From the NCBI GenBank assembly GCA_020650975.1, contig JAIPMN010016158.1:1-43185 (forward strand): DNA of 43,185 bases. Direction: 5' to 3'. The position numbers and the translations under genes are program-made. Source of the stretch: Apostichopus californicus (lineage: Eukaryota; Echinodermata; Holothuroidea; Aspidochirotida; Stichopodidae). Below, piece by piece: positions 12,055 to 43,185 of this stretch; the first letter of the stretch is position 1, and each line of letters begins with the position of its first letter. Under the pieces are notes generated by a model that saw only the letters and a program-made list of their open reading frames with translations, searched no databases and was not told where the DNA came from.

Positions 12055-12352
12055 GAGTTTTCCCGGAGGTAATTGCCGGGGGATGGGGGGTAATTCTCCT
12101 GGGGGTAATTGTCAGGGGGGTACTTGTCTGGGGGGTAATTGTCTGGGGGGTACTTATCCTCGGGGGTATCTGTCCTCGGGGGTGTATGTCCGGAGGGTAG
12201 TTGTCCCGGGGGTAGTTGTCCTCGGAGGTATTCGTCCTCATGGGTTTTTGTCCGGGGGGGGGGTGATTGTCAAGGGGTACTTGTCCCGGGGGGCATGAGT
12301 CCGAGGGGTATATGTCCGGGGGGTATTTGTCCGGGGGGTAGTTGTCTGGCAA
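12055..12352. repeat. G-rich 15-bp minisatellite
   Basis: Degenerate tandem units of about 15-17 bp of the form GGGGGTATTTGTCCG, roughly 18 copies. Almost every unit has a run of three to six G and one reaches nine, so the plus strand could form G-quadruplexes. On the minus strand the 15-bp period reads as a Pro-Pro-Asp-x-Tyr-like pentapeptide, but units vary in length and the frame is not kept. Confidence 0.9.
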
Positions 12353-13560
12353 CCATGTATACACCGATGATCTGTGACTCCTACACAAACAGCTAGACAT
12401 AGGAAGGCACACGAACAATAAGACCATACGGTATACCATACACAGTAAACTGGAAGAGAGTGCTTCGTCAAACCAGGGTATAACACATTCATGAGTCAAC
12501 AGTCCAAGGTTTCAGCTGTGTGGAATACCATGAGAACTTTTTCGTTGAGAGTTAAATTGGTAACCTATCATATATACACTAACATACATATCCTACCACA
12601 TATCCTGTCTACAAACAATATAAATGAACAACCCTGTTGATATATCACATGCATTATAACATAATTGTTCGTTGTATTATTAAGTGTATAGTACGGTATA
12701 AATTCAGGCTCGAAACCAGAGCATAATGGGGGGGGGGGGGAGGAGGATCATAAACTTTAGCTGGCGTCTTTCTTGTGTGAATAAGCATTTATTTCTATGC
12801 TTCATATCTATCTGGCAAATTGCGAATTGAAAAAGTGTGAATTCATTATACTATCTTAGTGCCGTGTATATCGAATTAAGGACCAAAGACCTAAAGAAAT
12901 TGAAATACATTTTGTCAAATACTTGCGAGCTTTTGGAGGGGGTATGACCCTGAGGTCGTTGAAGTCGACTCCAGTAAAGGGGACATGGGGTCCTCCCAAG
13001 AAAAAAAACATATTTCCTTTTTGGCCTGAAATGGTACTTTCCGAGGCTATGAATTAGTTTTATAATTATGCGGTCTACACGCAAAGTTGTGTTAATAACT
13101 GTTTTATTCTTTGTGGAGAATGGGTAGTTTAAAAGGGGAAGGGAGTATATCCCACCCTCTGGCTCCGTTCCATAGTGCCGTGTTCGTTATCTCCCGACGG
13201 TCGCATAAATAAGCTAGTACCGTCACCTCAGGCATATTAAACCTACGATCGGGTAAAGAAGTAAGAGCGCCGAAGATCCAATCAGTTTTCGATGATCAGG
13301 TATAAGCATCAGGGCAACGGTAAGTTAAACTGTCGATCTGATAAACAGAGCGATCAAGAGCGCCATCTTTATTTAAACTGATGATCAAGTGAATAACTTC
13401 CACCAATGAAATAAGGAATGATCTTCTGACAAGCAGATCACATCGTTCACAATAAAAACAAGAAGCCTGTCAAATATCAAATATAGCATGGCTACGCTAT
13501 TTATATATTGTTTGGTAGCTCTTGCTTCATTTTAAAATGTCTGTGGGGGAACTTTGTCCA
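12353..13560. other. Intergenic with weak internal duplication
   Basis: No gene is recognised. A run of 13 G lies at 12728-12740. Around 13246-13400 two segments about 88 bp apart share CGATC, AGAGCGCC and GATGATCA in the same order, which suggests an old tandem duplication. Confidence 0.4.
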
Positions 13561-13563
13561 ACG

Positions 13564-13604
13564 CCCACCCCCCCCCCCTCCCGACCCCTCTGGCTACGTT
13601 ACTG
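13564..13604 (-). repeat. Fragment of a G-rich dispersed repeat
   Basis: Read on the minus strand it starts CAGTAACGTAGCCAGAGGGG and runs into a long G tract. The CAGnnnCGTAG(CC/GA)A start recurs at 13861-13894 (minus) and 43064 (plus). Confidence 0.5.
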
Positions 13605-13723
13605 TTCTCAAGTCCAGCAGAGAACTCCCATAATATACAAGGAACCCATTTCTTTCGATCAGAGTTACTAAACTGATGATGAATTGAACCGGACTACACC
13701 AGAAGCGAGTAGCGCTGTCACTT

Positions 13724-13812
13724 AATGATGGCATCCCAGGCCTTGCAAGTTGCATCTAAGCATTTTCTATTTGAAATTACTAGCGATATCATAAAAACGT
13801 ACAAGAAAAATA
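13724..13812 (+). repeat. Dispersed repeat, copy 1 of 2
   Basis: ATGGCATCCCAGGCCTTGCA and the following ~70 bp align with 41825-41910 (GGCACTTCCCAGGCCTTGTA and onward), including CAAGTTGCATCTAAGCATT versus TAAGTTGCATTTAGACATT. It runs into the G-rich tract around the assembly gap. Confidence 0.6.
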
Positions 13813-13819
13813 TGCTCAA

Positions 13820-13858
13820 GGGGGGGGGGGGGCGGNNNNNNNNNNGGGGGGGGGGGGG
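13820..13858. other. Assembly gap of 10 N inside a poly-G tract
   Basis: Ten unresolved bases at 13836-13845 sit between two long G runs. Ten is probably a placeholder length. The true length and content of the tract are unknown, and frames reading through it are meaningless. Confidence 0.95.
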
Positions 13859-13860
13859 CG

Positions 13861-13894
13861 GTCGCCCCCCTCCCCCTTGGCTACGCGCCTGTCC
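13861..13894 (-). repeat. Fragment of a G-rich dispersed repeat
   Basis: On the minus strand CAGGCGCGTAGCCAAGGGGG leads into the poly-G tract. It is the same kind of start as at 13564-13604. Confidence 0.5.
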
Positions 13895-15010
13895 TTTACA
13901 ATACAAAAATATAAGGGTTCCGTTTCCGTCTGTCATAATCCATTAATTTTTTCGAAGTGTTTCTGTGATAATTTTGAAAACAAGAGAAAATCCCGATTGC
14001 AGCAACAACAATAAAAATGAGAAAATAGTTGAGAATTAAGAATTTTGTTTTTTGAACTTTCGTGCTGGGTTTTCTATGACCAAAATAAATAAATAAAAGT
14101 TTAGAAAAATTACCAAATAAGTCAAACATGAAAGGTCTCAATATCGAAAAAATGGTAGAAAATTTAAATGAAATAGTTGAAATGTTCAGATAATAACATT
14201 ATTTCGGAAACCGAAATTTCGAAACTTTTGTAATTGCCAATGTCTCGTTTAGGCCACCGTAAAGTTGGCCACTTACAAAACTAAATTCTTATCAGGGGGA
14301 ACCTATTTCCCCATACGTTTTGAGTGCCCCCCCCCCCTCTAGCTGTTTGATAACTTCCTATGTCAGTGTTCGTAACTGTTATAGCATTTTTAAATAGCGA
14401 TCCCAACTTTCATAGTATTGTGTCTGCCACCATCGAATTCGTCGCGCAGGAGAACAACAAGTACGTATACTTCGATATTCAGCCCCCCCCCCCCCCCCGA
14501 CATCCGAAAAATATCGGCGCGGAGGCTACTGGCAGGCAGAATATTTAAAAAGTGACTAGTGTATATAGCACATAAGTTTACAACATGTATATGCGGTACC
14601 GTACAACTTTACCGTAAAAAATTATAGCAAAATATAACATTTCAATAAAATTTCTCAAAGGGCAGGGGCCGGACCCTCCCATTATACTGCCATGTCGGCA
14701 CGAACCGTCTGGCACCAACCCCACCCACCCCACCTCCAGTACAAGAAAGGTACGTGGTTGCACCCCTGTCAAGTGTCGTGTTTTAGGGGAGTGGGCCTGG
14801 CCATGACCCCACCTCCGATCGTCAGTCGAGGGAAGTGGTTCAGTCGCGGGATTTTGCATATTGCCGGGTAAGAATAGGACCACTACCGCGGGTGTACCTT
14901 CGTCCTTCCCCCTCCCCTTCACTATGTCAACCTAACACCAAGTATTTATTTTACCGACACAGCCTTTCGTTTAGGGTTACTTCTATAGACCTAACTAATT
15001 AATTATAGTC
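13895..15010. other. Intergenic, repeat-like
   Basis: Poly-C runs occur at 14327-14337 (11) and 14483-14498 (16). The segment 14650-14930 is markedly richer in G+C than its surroundings and gives a 114-codon minus-strand frame with no recognisable domain. I read it as a further dispersed repeat, not a gene. Confidence 0.4.
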
Positions 15011-15018
15011 TCAATAGT

Positions 15019-15720
15019 ATGCCTCAGAATGCGCGAAGTGATGTCTAACTATTTACTGCTGGGGAGGACCCCCCCCCCCCAGGCTCTAAATAGGAGGCGG
15101 CTTCAATGATACCAGACAACACCTCTACCATTACAAAATTCTTCATTCGCTTCTGACCTTCCCTTGTAGGTTGAGTCCCCTGCCTTAATCAGTCGGAGAA
15201 ATTTGAATTAATTGTTATCTTAGCAGCATTTAGAGCTACTTCATTTAAACAATTAACAACCTAAATTTTAGTCTAAATATGCCTCAGAATGCTCCATTTG
15301 ATTTCTAAACTTTTCGTTTTTCCTTGAGGAGGACCCCATGCAGACCCCATGGTGGTTGGCTTCAGTGACCTCACGGCAGCACCCCTCATCCCTCATAAAA
15401 ATACTCCATTACCATCTGGCCTTATAAAGATTCAAAGCATGCACTTCCTAAATCATTTTGTAGTTAATAATTATTTAAATGCACATTCTTACGTTACAAC
15501 TATTTGTTGAGACCTAAATTTATGCCTCAGAATGCACCATTTGCCGTTTTTTTTCGGGGGTGTACCAGACTCCCTACATAGAGGTCGGTTACAATGACAC
15601 ATCAGGTGCAGTGCAGCCCCCCCCCCCCCCCACCTACCCATCCCTTCGGAAATCCTCCATTCACCTCTGGCCTTTTCCCTTTTATGTGAAGTTGGATCCC
15701 GTTCATGGAAGGTGAATGTG
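15019..15720 (+). repeat. Three diverged tandem copies of a ~250-bp repeat
   Basis: Copies start with ATGCCTCAGAATGC at 15019, 15279 and 15522. Each copy continues in the same order: a T-rich segment, a GGGGAGGACCCC-like segment or its relic, GGCGGCTTCAATGA-like sequence, CCTC/CATT motifs and a TTCTGGCCTT-like end. Copies 1 and 3 carry long poly-C runs (15069-15080 and 15617-15631). The array ends about 320 bp before the HSD17B4 start codon. Confidence 0.8.
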
Positions 15721-15963
15721 AATTGATATGTTGCTTCTATCGTATCAACTCGTTAACTATAGTTATCTCGTTTTGGGGCCCTGGGAACCTACTCTGATAA
15801 GATTTCGACCGAAGTCATTAATTCAAGCCGTGACGTTCCGCACGGTACATAGTACAGATCGTTCCGGTAAACGGACATACAATAATAATAACGATAACCT
15901 CTTTTGCCATTTAAGACTCATACCTCTAGCTCGGCGCTTTAACTTTAATAGAATTAAGTTGGA

Positions 15964-16043
15964 CCAATCAAGAGTGATCACAAACGTCTGAGAAACTTTA
16001 TAGACTTGACCTAGCCAAGCTAGAGTTACTCATATATAGGACA
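15964..16043 (+). promoter_or_regulatory. HSD17B4: Possible HSD17B4 proximal promoter and 5' UTR
   Basis: A CCAAT motif lies at 15964-15968, 76 bp before the ATG. A CTTTATAGA sequence near 15997 could act as a weak TATA element. TGACCT (16007-16012), a single nuclear-receptor half-site on the reverse strand, is present without a direct-repeat partner, so a PPAR-type element is not established. The ATG context ACA-ATG has the favourable A at -3. No transcription start was determined. Confidence 0.25.
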
Positions 16044-37419
<21,376 letters not shown>

Positions 37420-38397
37420 AGAGGGGAGCAGAAACCAATCATCACAAAAGATCTGATCCAGAATATTTCTACCAATTAAAAATGACGATCTTTAATTACC
37501 GCTTCCGATAATTATGACACGACGGGTCAAAGATTGAAGAGAAGAAGTCACTTTGCAGGTTTCTTGATCATCATCTTGGTGCCAAGTGTCAAGGTCAACT
37601 GACATAAACTATCACACCTTGCCAGCTTTATTCCCTGGAGTTAAACTGGTACCATTCCAGTACCTGCTGTTGGAATGCCACCATCTCTGCCAAGGCTTTG
37701 TGTGGATTTGATTGGTTTTTTGCCATAGTAACACATACCCAAAGGAATTTGGCCTATGCTGGTGATAGAAAATTCATGCACTAAACCAACTCATTTGTTT
37801 TTCTCAAGTGTTCAAATTTCGGATAGGTCATGAACATAGAACAAGATTATTAATAATTCAATTTGTTATCAAAGTGTTATAACGCTAGGATTTATGGTGA
37901 CAGGTGAAGTCTTCTGACAAGCTTGAACTGCCCCTCTTTGAATACCATATTATTTTTGTTATCTTGCTATAGTTAGCTTATTACTGCTCTTACCAAGAAA
38001 TTGTTTAAATTCATCTTGATCAAGCCAAATTTCTTTCTAACAAATTTAGCTTTCACTCTCAATCACTGGCTTTATTGAAAACTCGACAAAAGTTGTTCAA
38101 AACAACAGATATTCATTCAGTAGGGCTTTTTTTTCTTCATTTTCTTCTCTTTTTTGTTGTTGTCAATTAAGTTGTTTGTAAATTTACATAAAGAATATAA
38201 AAGATTTTATTTGGTATTTTCATTTGATTTACTCCATGAGTACAGTCTAAATTGTGGAGTTAAGTTTTGATAAATGCAATTTCCATTCCATGCTCTCTCT
38301 GTTTCATCTAAAGTGTTCACAGACATCAAAAATGATAATTGATCCACAAGACAACTACATATATAAGCAAACAAACTTATAAAGGATTATTCAGGTC

Positions 38398-38403
38398 AAT
38401 AAA
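38398..38403 (+). terminator. HSD17B4: Candidate poly(A) signal AATAAA
   Basis: Canonical hexamer about 980 bp after the HSD17B4 stop codon. Confidence 0.35.
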
Positions 38404-39044
38404 ATTCTAGAAAAGTCATATTATTTGGACAGTAGTAGGTCTCCTGTTCACTTCAAAACATTGTTCAGACCCCCTATCCCCCCCCCCCCAAAAAAAAGAA
38501 GCAGCATTTGCAATGATTTTGCCGCAGGGAAAACTATGGAAAAAACTTCAAAACACTAGCCAACATGTATCTGTTTCAGTTTCTCCTGACTGTGAATGGC
38601 TACCAAGAAAAAAGAAAAAAATTATTAAACATAAAAAATGCTGGTGTGTTTTTGAACCGTATAATTAGTAGGAATTGTATGCTGTGAAAGCACCCATAAT
38701 AATCTTAGTATCATGGGATTAAGTTTCTATCCTGTGAGTGAAAACCTCATACTGGGAAGTGGACAAAACAATGACCGCCGTGAAGGTATTTAAGAGATTC
38801 TTAAAGTTTCATCGGGTTTTGGTGGACCATGTTGAACACAACCTAATATTATACTGAAGGGTACCATCATTTGCTCAGTTAATAACCTCCAGAACTTTTT
38901 CTGATTCATAATATGTAATTTCCTGATTTATTATCAGGCATACTTTAATAAGTAATAGTTATCGTTGTTTATAATGGTATATAAAATAATGACTGCTTCA
39001 AAATCTATTTTATACCGAAAATAATCTCAATCATGTCGAAAACG

Positions 39045-39050
39045 AATAAA
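39045..39050 (+). terminator. HSD17B4: Candidate poly(A) signal AATAAA
   Basis: Canonical hexamer followed within 20-50 bp by T-rich and TGTATTTATGAATGT sequence, as expected of a downstream element. Confidence 0.35.
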
Positions 39051-39354
39051 AAGTATTGACTATTATGGTTTCTTTATCTATGTATTTATGAATGTACTCG
39101 TTATAGTCCAGCCTACACAGGCTGGTTAAGGGTAATTGTAGTTAAATCATCTGGTACCACCCACTTAGTTCTAAGTGCAATTTGAATGTGGTGAAAACTT
39201 TCAAAAGGCTGTAGGGATTTGACAGGGGGTTACCCTACATTGCTCACTTCTGGGCAGATATCCCAGGACAGTCCTTGTGATGTTTGTTTACAAATATTTA
39301 CAACAATGTACTGATGTTTTGGCATACATCACAGATCAGATACATGTGTCCTAC
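39051..39354. other. 3' flank with a short perfect hairpin
   Basis: CCAGCCT-ACAC-AGGCTGG at 39118-39135 is a 7-bp stem with a 4-base loop, about 70 bp after the last candidate poly(A) signal. Nothing else is recognised. Confidence 0.5.
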
Positions 39355-39371
39355 CTAATAATTGCGTGGGA

Positions 39372-39400
39372 ATGGTGGGGGAGGGGGTGGGCGGGGGGGT
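39372..39400. repeat. G-rich tract
   Basis: TGGTGGGGGAGGGGGTGGGC followed by G7: four or more G runs on the plus strand, a quadruplex candidate. A similar tract lies at 39906-39931. Confidence 0.85.
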
Positions 39401-39402
39401 GA

Positions 39403-39837
39403 GTCCAGCAATGTACAAAGCCGCAGGAGGGCCTTTTCTTCTTTTGTCATGTTAGTTTGGTGATTGGCCAGTACCTGTTGGCATACATTCAACACATGAC
39501 CTAACATGTACTTAACTATGGGAAGTGTTATCCAGGTTAATACTACACAAAGTACAAGCACAAAGGTCGATACCGCCAGACAGTTGGCTCTCTGCTATGT
39601 GATGATACTAACAACGATCTTCAATGCGTATATAAAGTCAGTTGGTATTTGGAACATTTCCTGGCCCACTTGATCGGGAGTCATAAAAGTTGCACACATG
39701 GAATTGAGATGACAAGAAAAATGCTGATTTGGCAGGTGACCGGTTTTCATGTAGATCAACGTCTTTAAGGTACATCCCCAGGGAATCAAATGGCTCATTA
39801 CCACGCATGTTGAACTATCCAATGGCGTATTGAACTC
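39403..39837 (-). pseudogene. Interrupted open frame, unrecognised
   Basis: The minus strand is open from just after a stop at 39838-39840 down to about 39403, except for one in-frame TAG at 39595-39597. The first part includes HLIPWGCTLKTLIYMKTGHL and MTPDQVGQEMFQIPTDFIYA. The second starts with a hydrophobic, possibly membrane-spanning segment (STFVLVLCVVLTWITLPIV), then a charged NMTKEEKALLRLCTLL segment. I do not recognise the family. The stop lies in CACATAG, which could instead be a splice acceptor separating two exons. It could also be chance. Confidence 0.3.
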
Positions 39838-39840
39838 TCA

Positions 39841-41220
39841 TACCGGCAAGGGAAGTGCTATACTAGCTAACCTAGTTATCTCATATAGTGCATTGACATC
39901 CGTACAGGAGGTGGGGGAGGGGGGGGTGGTGTTCGGACGGCTTGACTTCCGAGAATAACAAAGCCAGAGAATTGTGACAGGACTGCTTCTACCGTGGCTT
40001 CAATCGATGTTTATTGACTACGGTTCTCTTACCAGCATTGTCCAGCCGCATTGTTGTCTCGTATCCATTGTGCGCCATCTACTGTGTGTACTGATGTATG
40101 GAGGATGTAAGGTTCCCTAGTTACAGCTTAGAGAAATATACTGTAATCTTAATGGTACTTGACCGGACGTTATCTGACGTGAGACTAGAATGTTTTCGTA
40201 CGGAAGCGTAGAAGGGACATGTCAATTGATGCTTTGATGAGATGCAAGAATTCGTCAAAATGACAAGACACTGAATATTGACCAATTTTGTCGACCAATA
40301 CCAACTCATTAAAATCACAAAAATATGAAAATTGACACTTTTGCGTGATACATCAATTCGCGAAAATGACAATTTATCTTAAAATTGTAGTTTTGGCGAG
40401 ATAGGCATACATCTCGACAAAACGGTAATTCTCAGTTTTTGACGATTTGGTATGATGTCGTCAAGACTACATTACTTTGAGATTTACTGTGTAAGTCATA
40501 TGGGGAATTTAATGGGTGTATGCTACCATACACTGACTCAGTGCAGTTGAGCAAGTTAAGGCTCTCATCGGCCGCTGAACAGCCCGTTCGAGAGATTAAT
40601 TAATGATCGATGTATGCATTAATCTTTCATCATGACGGTCTATGCTTTACAGCTGTAGTTATACTAACTCAATGGGTGACGTCATCCATGTAGCAGAGAG
40701 AAACAAATTTGATCTTTTCTTAGTCTATGTCTTGAAATATTGGAACGTTCTAGTTCTACCTACCTACGCAGAAGCCGGTGATGTGTGACTCTGATATATG
40801 CCATTAACGAGATGGAACCACGCAACGATGCACATTAGATTATAACACATGCTATATGACATTACTAAAAGACACACAGTGAACTGAACCTTTAATGGAC
40901 TATTCCTGCCTCAAATTCCATGAATAATTAAAGTCATTACGTGCGTACGGAAAAGGGAAAAAATACATAAGTTAATGTTTGCAGTTATGTTTTCGATACA
41001 CCACCGGTTCATAGATGAAATGTCATTTAATGACTGAATATGACAGTTTGATTTGTTTAAAACTAACGGGAAACGGTGTAAAAACGGTAACGTGTTGGAA
41101 AGCACCTTGAAAAAAAAAACGATTCTTATTATAAGAGCTATACGTACACGCCTAGATGTGAGTTAAGTCATGAATATGCAAAACTTAACAGCGACGGTGT
41201 CAACGAGATGACAAATGAAA
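39841..41220. other. 3' flank, non-coding
   Basis: No gene is recognised. A G-rich tract lies at 39906-39931. At 40240-40460 related short phrases recur (AATTCGTCAAAATGACA, AATTCGCGAAAATGACA, ATCTCGACAAAACGG), ending in a hairpin at 40391-40422 with a 12-bp stem (one mismatch) and an 8-base loop. Confidence 0.4.
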
Positions 41221-41237
41221 CTATTCAAGTTTTAGTT

Positions 41238-41378
41238 TTAGATTCCAAATTTGGGTTTTAGATTCCAAATTTGGGTTCAAATGTTGAATTGGGAAGCCAC
41301 CCGACATGATGATGTAATCCATAAGCATTTGTGGGCGTCACCCACATTCGTGGTATTGTAAACTATAACTGCCTCGTG
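41238..41378 (+). repeat. SINE 3' fragment
   Basis: It matches the tail of the intron 12 SINE: ATTCCAAATTTGGG, GGGAAGCCACCCGACAT, GTAATCCATAAGC, CCCACATTCGTGGT and ATAACTGCC in the same order. The first segment (AGATTCCAAATTTGGGTTT) is tandemly doubled here. The B-box head is absent. Confidence 0.65.
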
Positions 41379-41824
41379 ACATGTGTTTATATTGTTAGCT
41401 CTGTCAGCAGTATTCCTTACTGGTAAGGTATTCATACTGCATATATAGTACACGCTAATCCTGTTACATATAGGCCTACTAGCAGGCGGTTGCTTTCTCC
41501 TCGACATAATTCTTCCATTGCGTTAGATTTCATCACCGGATAATTCTTTTTATACTTTAATTTCTTAATTAATGAATAGCTTTTGGCAAAATTAGCGTGG
41601 TGAAACCACATTTTTCAACTTGTTATAGAGATGTCTATAACATGCACACATCAGGTACCAGAAGTACATTTAGAAAGCATTGTTTGGTATTTTCACTGGG
41701 CACATCTGGTACAGCAATGGGCGCATTCACTTTATCTGGAACATAAAAACCTATTATATAAACATACTTCCGCAGGCCGTAGCCTGTGTAGAATGTCTGC
41801 CATTAATTCCTACCAGATTGCCGG
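41379..41824. other. Intergenic, nothing recognised
   Basis: Short open frames on both strands without family resemblance. Confidence 0.5.
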
Positions 41825-41910
41825 AAATGGCACTTCCCAGGCCTTGTAAGTTGCATTTAGACATTCTTTATTTTGAGATCTAATGTTTTAAAAATTTACA
41901 CTTGAAAAAA
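41825..41910 (+). repeat. Dispersed repeat, copy 2 of 2
   Basis: GGCACTTCCCAGGCCTTGTA and about 65 following bases align with 13724-13812. Confidence 0.6.
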
Positions 41911-43063
41911 AGGTAAATTAGATGAAAAAGAATTGTTCGGTTAAATCACTCTGTAGGGGTAAAACAAGACTTTGCGTTACTTTATAAAGATCTCAGTGTT
42001 TTGTTCGTTGTTTTACATGTCTTTGTCTCAAAACTCCTGTCAAAATATACAATCATTTTTAAAACACTCCAAAACTATCATGAGTGGCATTGCTAACCAA
42101 ACTGACTGCACAACATAATTTACATATAGTGGTATATTGATTGTACGCTAAATACAGCATACTATGAAATATTAAAATATGATGTATTGGAAGGGAGATA
42201 AGCGAATGCTGCGGGCTATCATTGTCTGCTGGCTTAGCAGATAGCTTCAGCGGTGTTTGGGCACGGTTCCTCATTTAATTTACGCTATAAATGAAATCCA
42301 GTCATTATATATTTCAACCAGTTAAAAGTTCTATTTTTCATCGGGGTGGGATGGGTTTGAGCAGATGAGAATAAAACATATACTAACCTCATGTAGCACA
42401 ATATTTGAGCTCCCTTTATGAGATACACGAGTCATTATGAGCCTGATAGGTTAAGCGCCTTCACGAGTCAGTCACTAAACCATTTGATATTGTAACCCCT
42501 ACCCTTCAGAAAGTGGGGGCGGGTACGTGTCCCCTGTCTCCCACATGATTGACGCCCCCGCCCGCATAGACGGATTAGCAGCCGTCCTAAAGACTGACAT
42601 ACGGCTATACGTGCGTGTTGTGTGCGTGTTTATATGTGGGGTGGGAGGAGTAGGAGGTAGTCATTACTCTTAAACTCGAGCGGGTCTGCAATATTTATAT
42701 TCCTTGTTTTAAAGCCAGTGCTGAATCGTACAAGAAATTGTAGTATACGAATCGGCGTATGAAATAGTCTGGAACAGCCTACGGGCCCGATTAGTTTAGA
42801 GTCTTTATTATTCCGAGACGATTCAGGCTCCTGTATTACACAACTAAATTGTTAGTATTATGGGGCCTGGATTAATTGTTTCTTCACACCCTTTAATGCA
42901 CGGTCCAGATGACGACAATATATGGGCCAATCAGATTCGAGAATTTTTAACAAGCACGGATATAGCGTACTTAACAAGTTCCACTGTGTACCTTGTTTTG
43001 ATTAAAAATGTGTTTGTTGTTAACTATTGGTGCCAACAGAAACTTCAGAAGGTAATATTGCAG
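41911..43063. other. Intergenic, no supported gene
   Basis: A plus-strand frame beginning at an ATG at 42860 (MGPGLIVSSHPLMHGPDDDN onward) is open for about 65 codons before it runs into a dispersed repeat. It has no recognisable domain or splice framework, so I do not call it a gene. Confidence 0.4.
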
Positions 43064-43165
43064 TGGCGTAGGAAGGTACTTTTGAGTGGGAGGGGGGGGC
43101 TGAAAACTGATGGCCGGCCTGGGGGAGGGGTCTAAGGGGGTGTCCCCCTCCCCTTTGGAATTTTT
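43064..43165 (+). repeat. Dispersed repeat starting CAGTGGCGTAGG
   Basis: CAGTGGCGTAGGAAGGTA is followed by a G-rich run, GGCCGGCCTGGGGG and GGGGGTGTCCCCCTCCCC. The start resembles the fragments at 13564-13604 and 13861-13894. The GGGGGTGTCCCCC part is a short foldback. Confidence 0.6.
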
Positions 43166-43185
43166 TGGCATTTCCAGGTGGCCTC

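Larger units (their letters stand above)
37420..39050 (+). other. HSD17B4: HSD17B4 3' UTR (extent uncertain)
   Basis: Non-coding sequence after the stop. Candidate poly(A) signals are ATTAAA at 37475-37480, AATAAA at 38398-38403 and AATAAA at 39045-39050. The last is followed by a T/GT-rich stretch. Which one is used cannot be decided from sequence. Confidence 0.4.

Noticed and set aside
11963-12499. Minus-strand 178-codon frame with PPDNYPPDKY-like repeats
   Set aside because: It arises from the 15-bp G-rich minisatellite. Units vary in length, three plus-strand frames are open too, and there is no conserved flanking domain.
13718-13946. Frames reading through the N gap
   Set aside because: They contain undetermined residues and poly-Pro/poly-Gly from the homopolymers.
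14578-14922. 114-codon minus-strand frame in a G+C-rich patch
   Set aside because: There is no recognisable domain. The surroundings are repeat-rich and the composition jump is better explained by an inserted repeat.
16007-16012. PPAR response element upstream of HSD17B4
   Set aside because: Only one half-site (TGACCT) is present; no second half-site stands at the one-base spacing needed.
42860-43135. Plus-strand 91-codon frame near the right edge
   Set aside because: Its last third is translated dispersed repeat. The first part has no recognisable similarity, and the window ends before it can be tested.

Overview
This is a metazoan nuclear window. It carries one complete intron-rich gene on the + strand and the first coding exon of a second gene on the - strand. 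The rest is AT-rich non-coding DNA full of minisatellites, microsatellites, long poly-C/poly-G runs and short dispersed repeats. The gene families, exon sizes and repeat style suggest a marine invertebrate, plausibly a deuterostome such as an echinoderm. That is an inference; the species cannot be fixed from the sequence alone.

Main gene: 16044-37419 (+) is an HSD17B4 orthologue, the peroxisomal multifunctional enzyme type 2. I resolved 22 coding exons with GT-AG junctions. They join without a frame break into 735 codons plus a stop; the human protein has 736. Order of parts: D-3-hydroxyacyl-CoA dehydrogenase of the SDR family (about residues 12-255), a proline-containing linker (about 275-325), 2-enoyl-CoA hydratase 2 of the hotdog fold (about 325-605), an SCP2-like lipid-binding domain (about 614-732), and a C-terminal Ser-Lys-Met peroxisomal targeting signal. 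The visible catalytic residues of both enzyme domains are intact.

Second gene: 5382-5720 (-) is the first coding exon of a sodium-coupled SLC12 cation-chloride cotransporter (NKCC/NCC group). It has an RFxV kinase-docking site and the regulatory phospho-threonine block. The remainder must lie beyond the left edge, so 1-5381 is read as its first intron. The two genes are divergent, with about 10.3 kb between their start codons.

Layout: 1-5381 SLC12 intron 1 with a 1-kb 24-bp minisatellite and five copies of a short dispersed repeat; 5382-5720 SLC12 exon; 5721-16043 intergenic, with a C-rich array having a 212-bp higher-order period, a G-rich 15-bp array, many homopolymer runs, a 10-N assembly gap and three diverged copies of a ~250-bp repeat just upstream of HSD17B4; 16044-37419 HSD17B4; 37420-43185 3' flank with more repeats and one interrupted minus-strand open frame.

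Most unusual signal: in intron 10 a 30-bp minisatellite is built from the exon 10/intron 10 junction itself, so the 5' splice site is tandemly copied about ten more times. A second array, 19 bp, starts exactly at the exon 18 donor. I see no new multi-gene system; the interest lies in how repeats interact with the splicing of a conserved gene.
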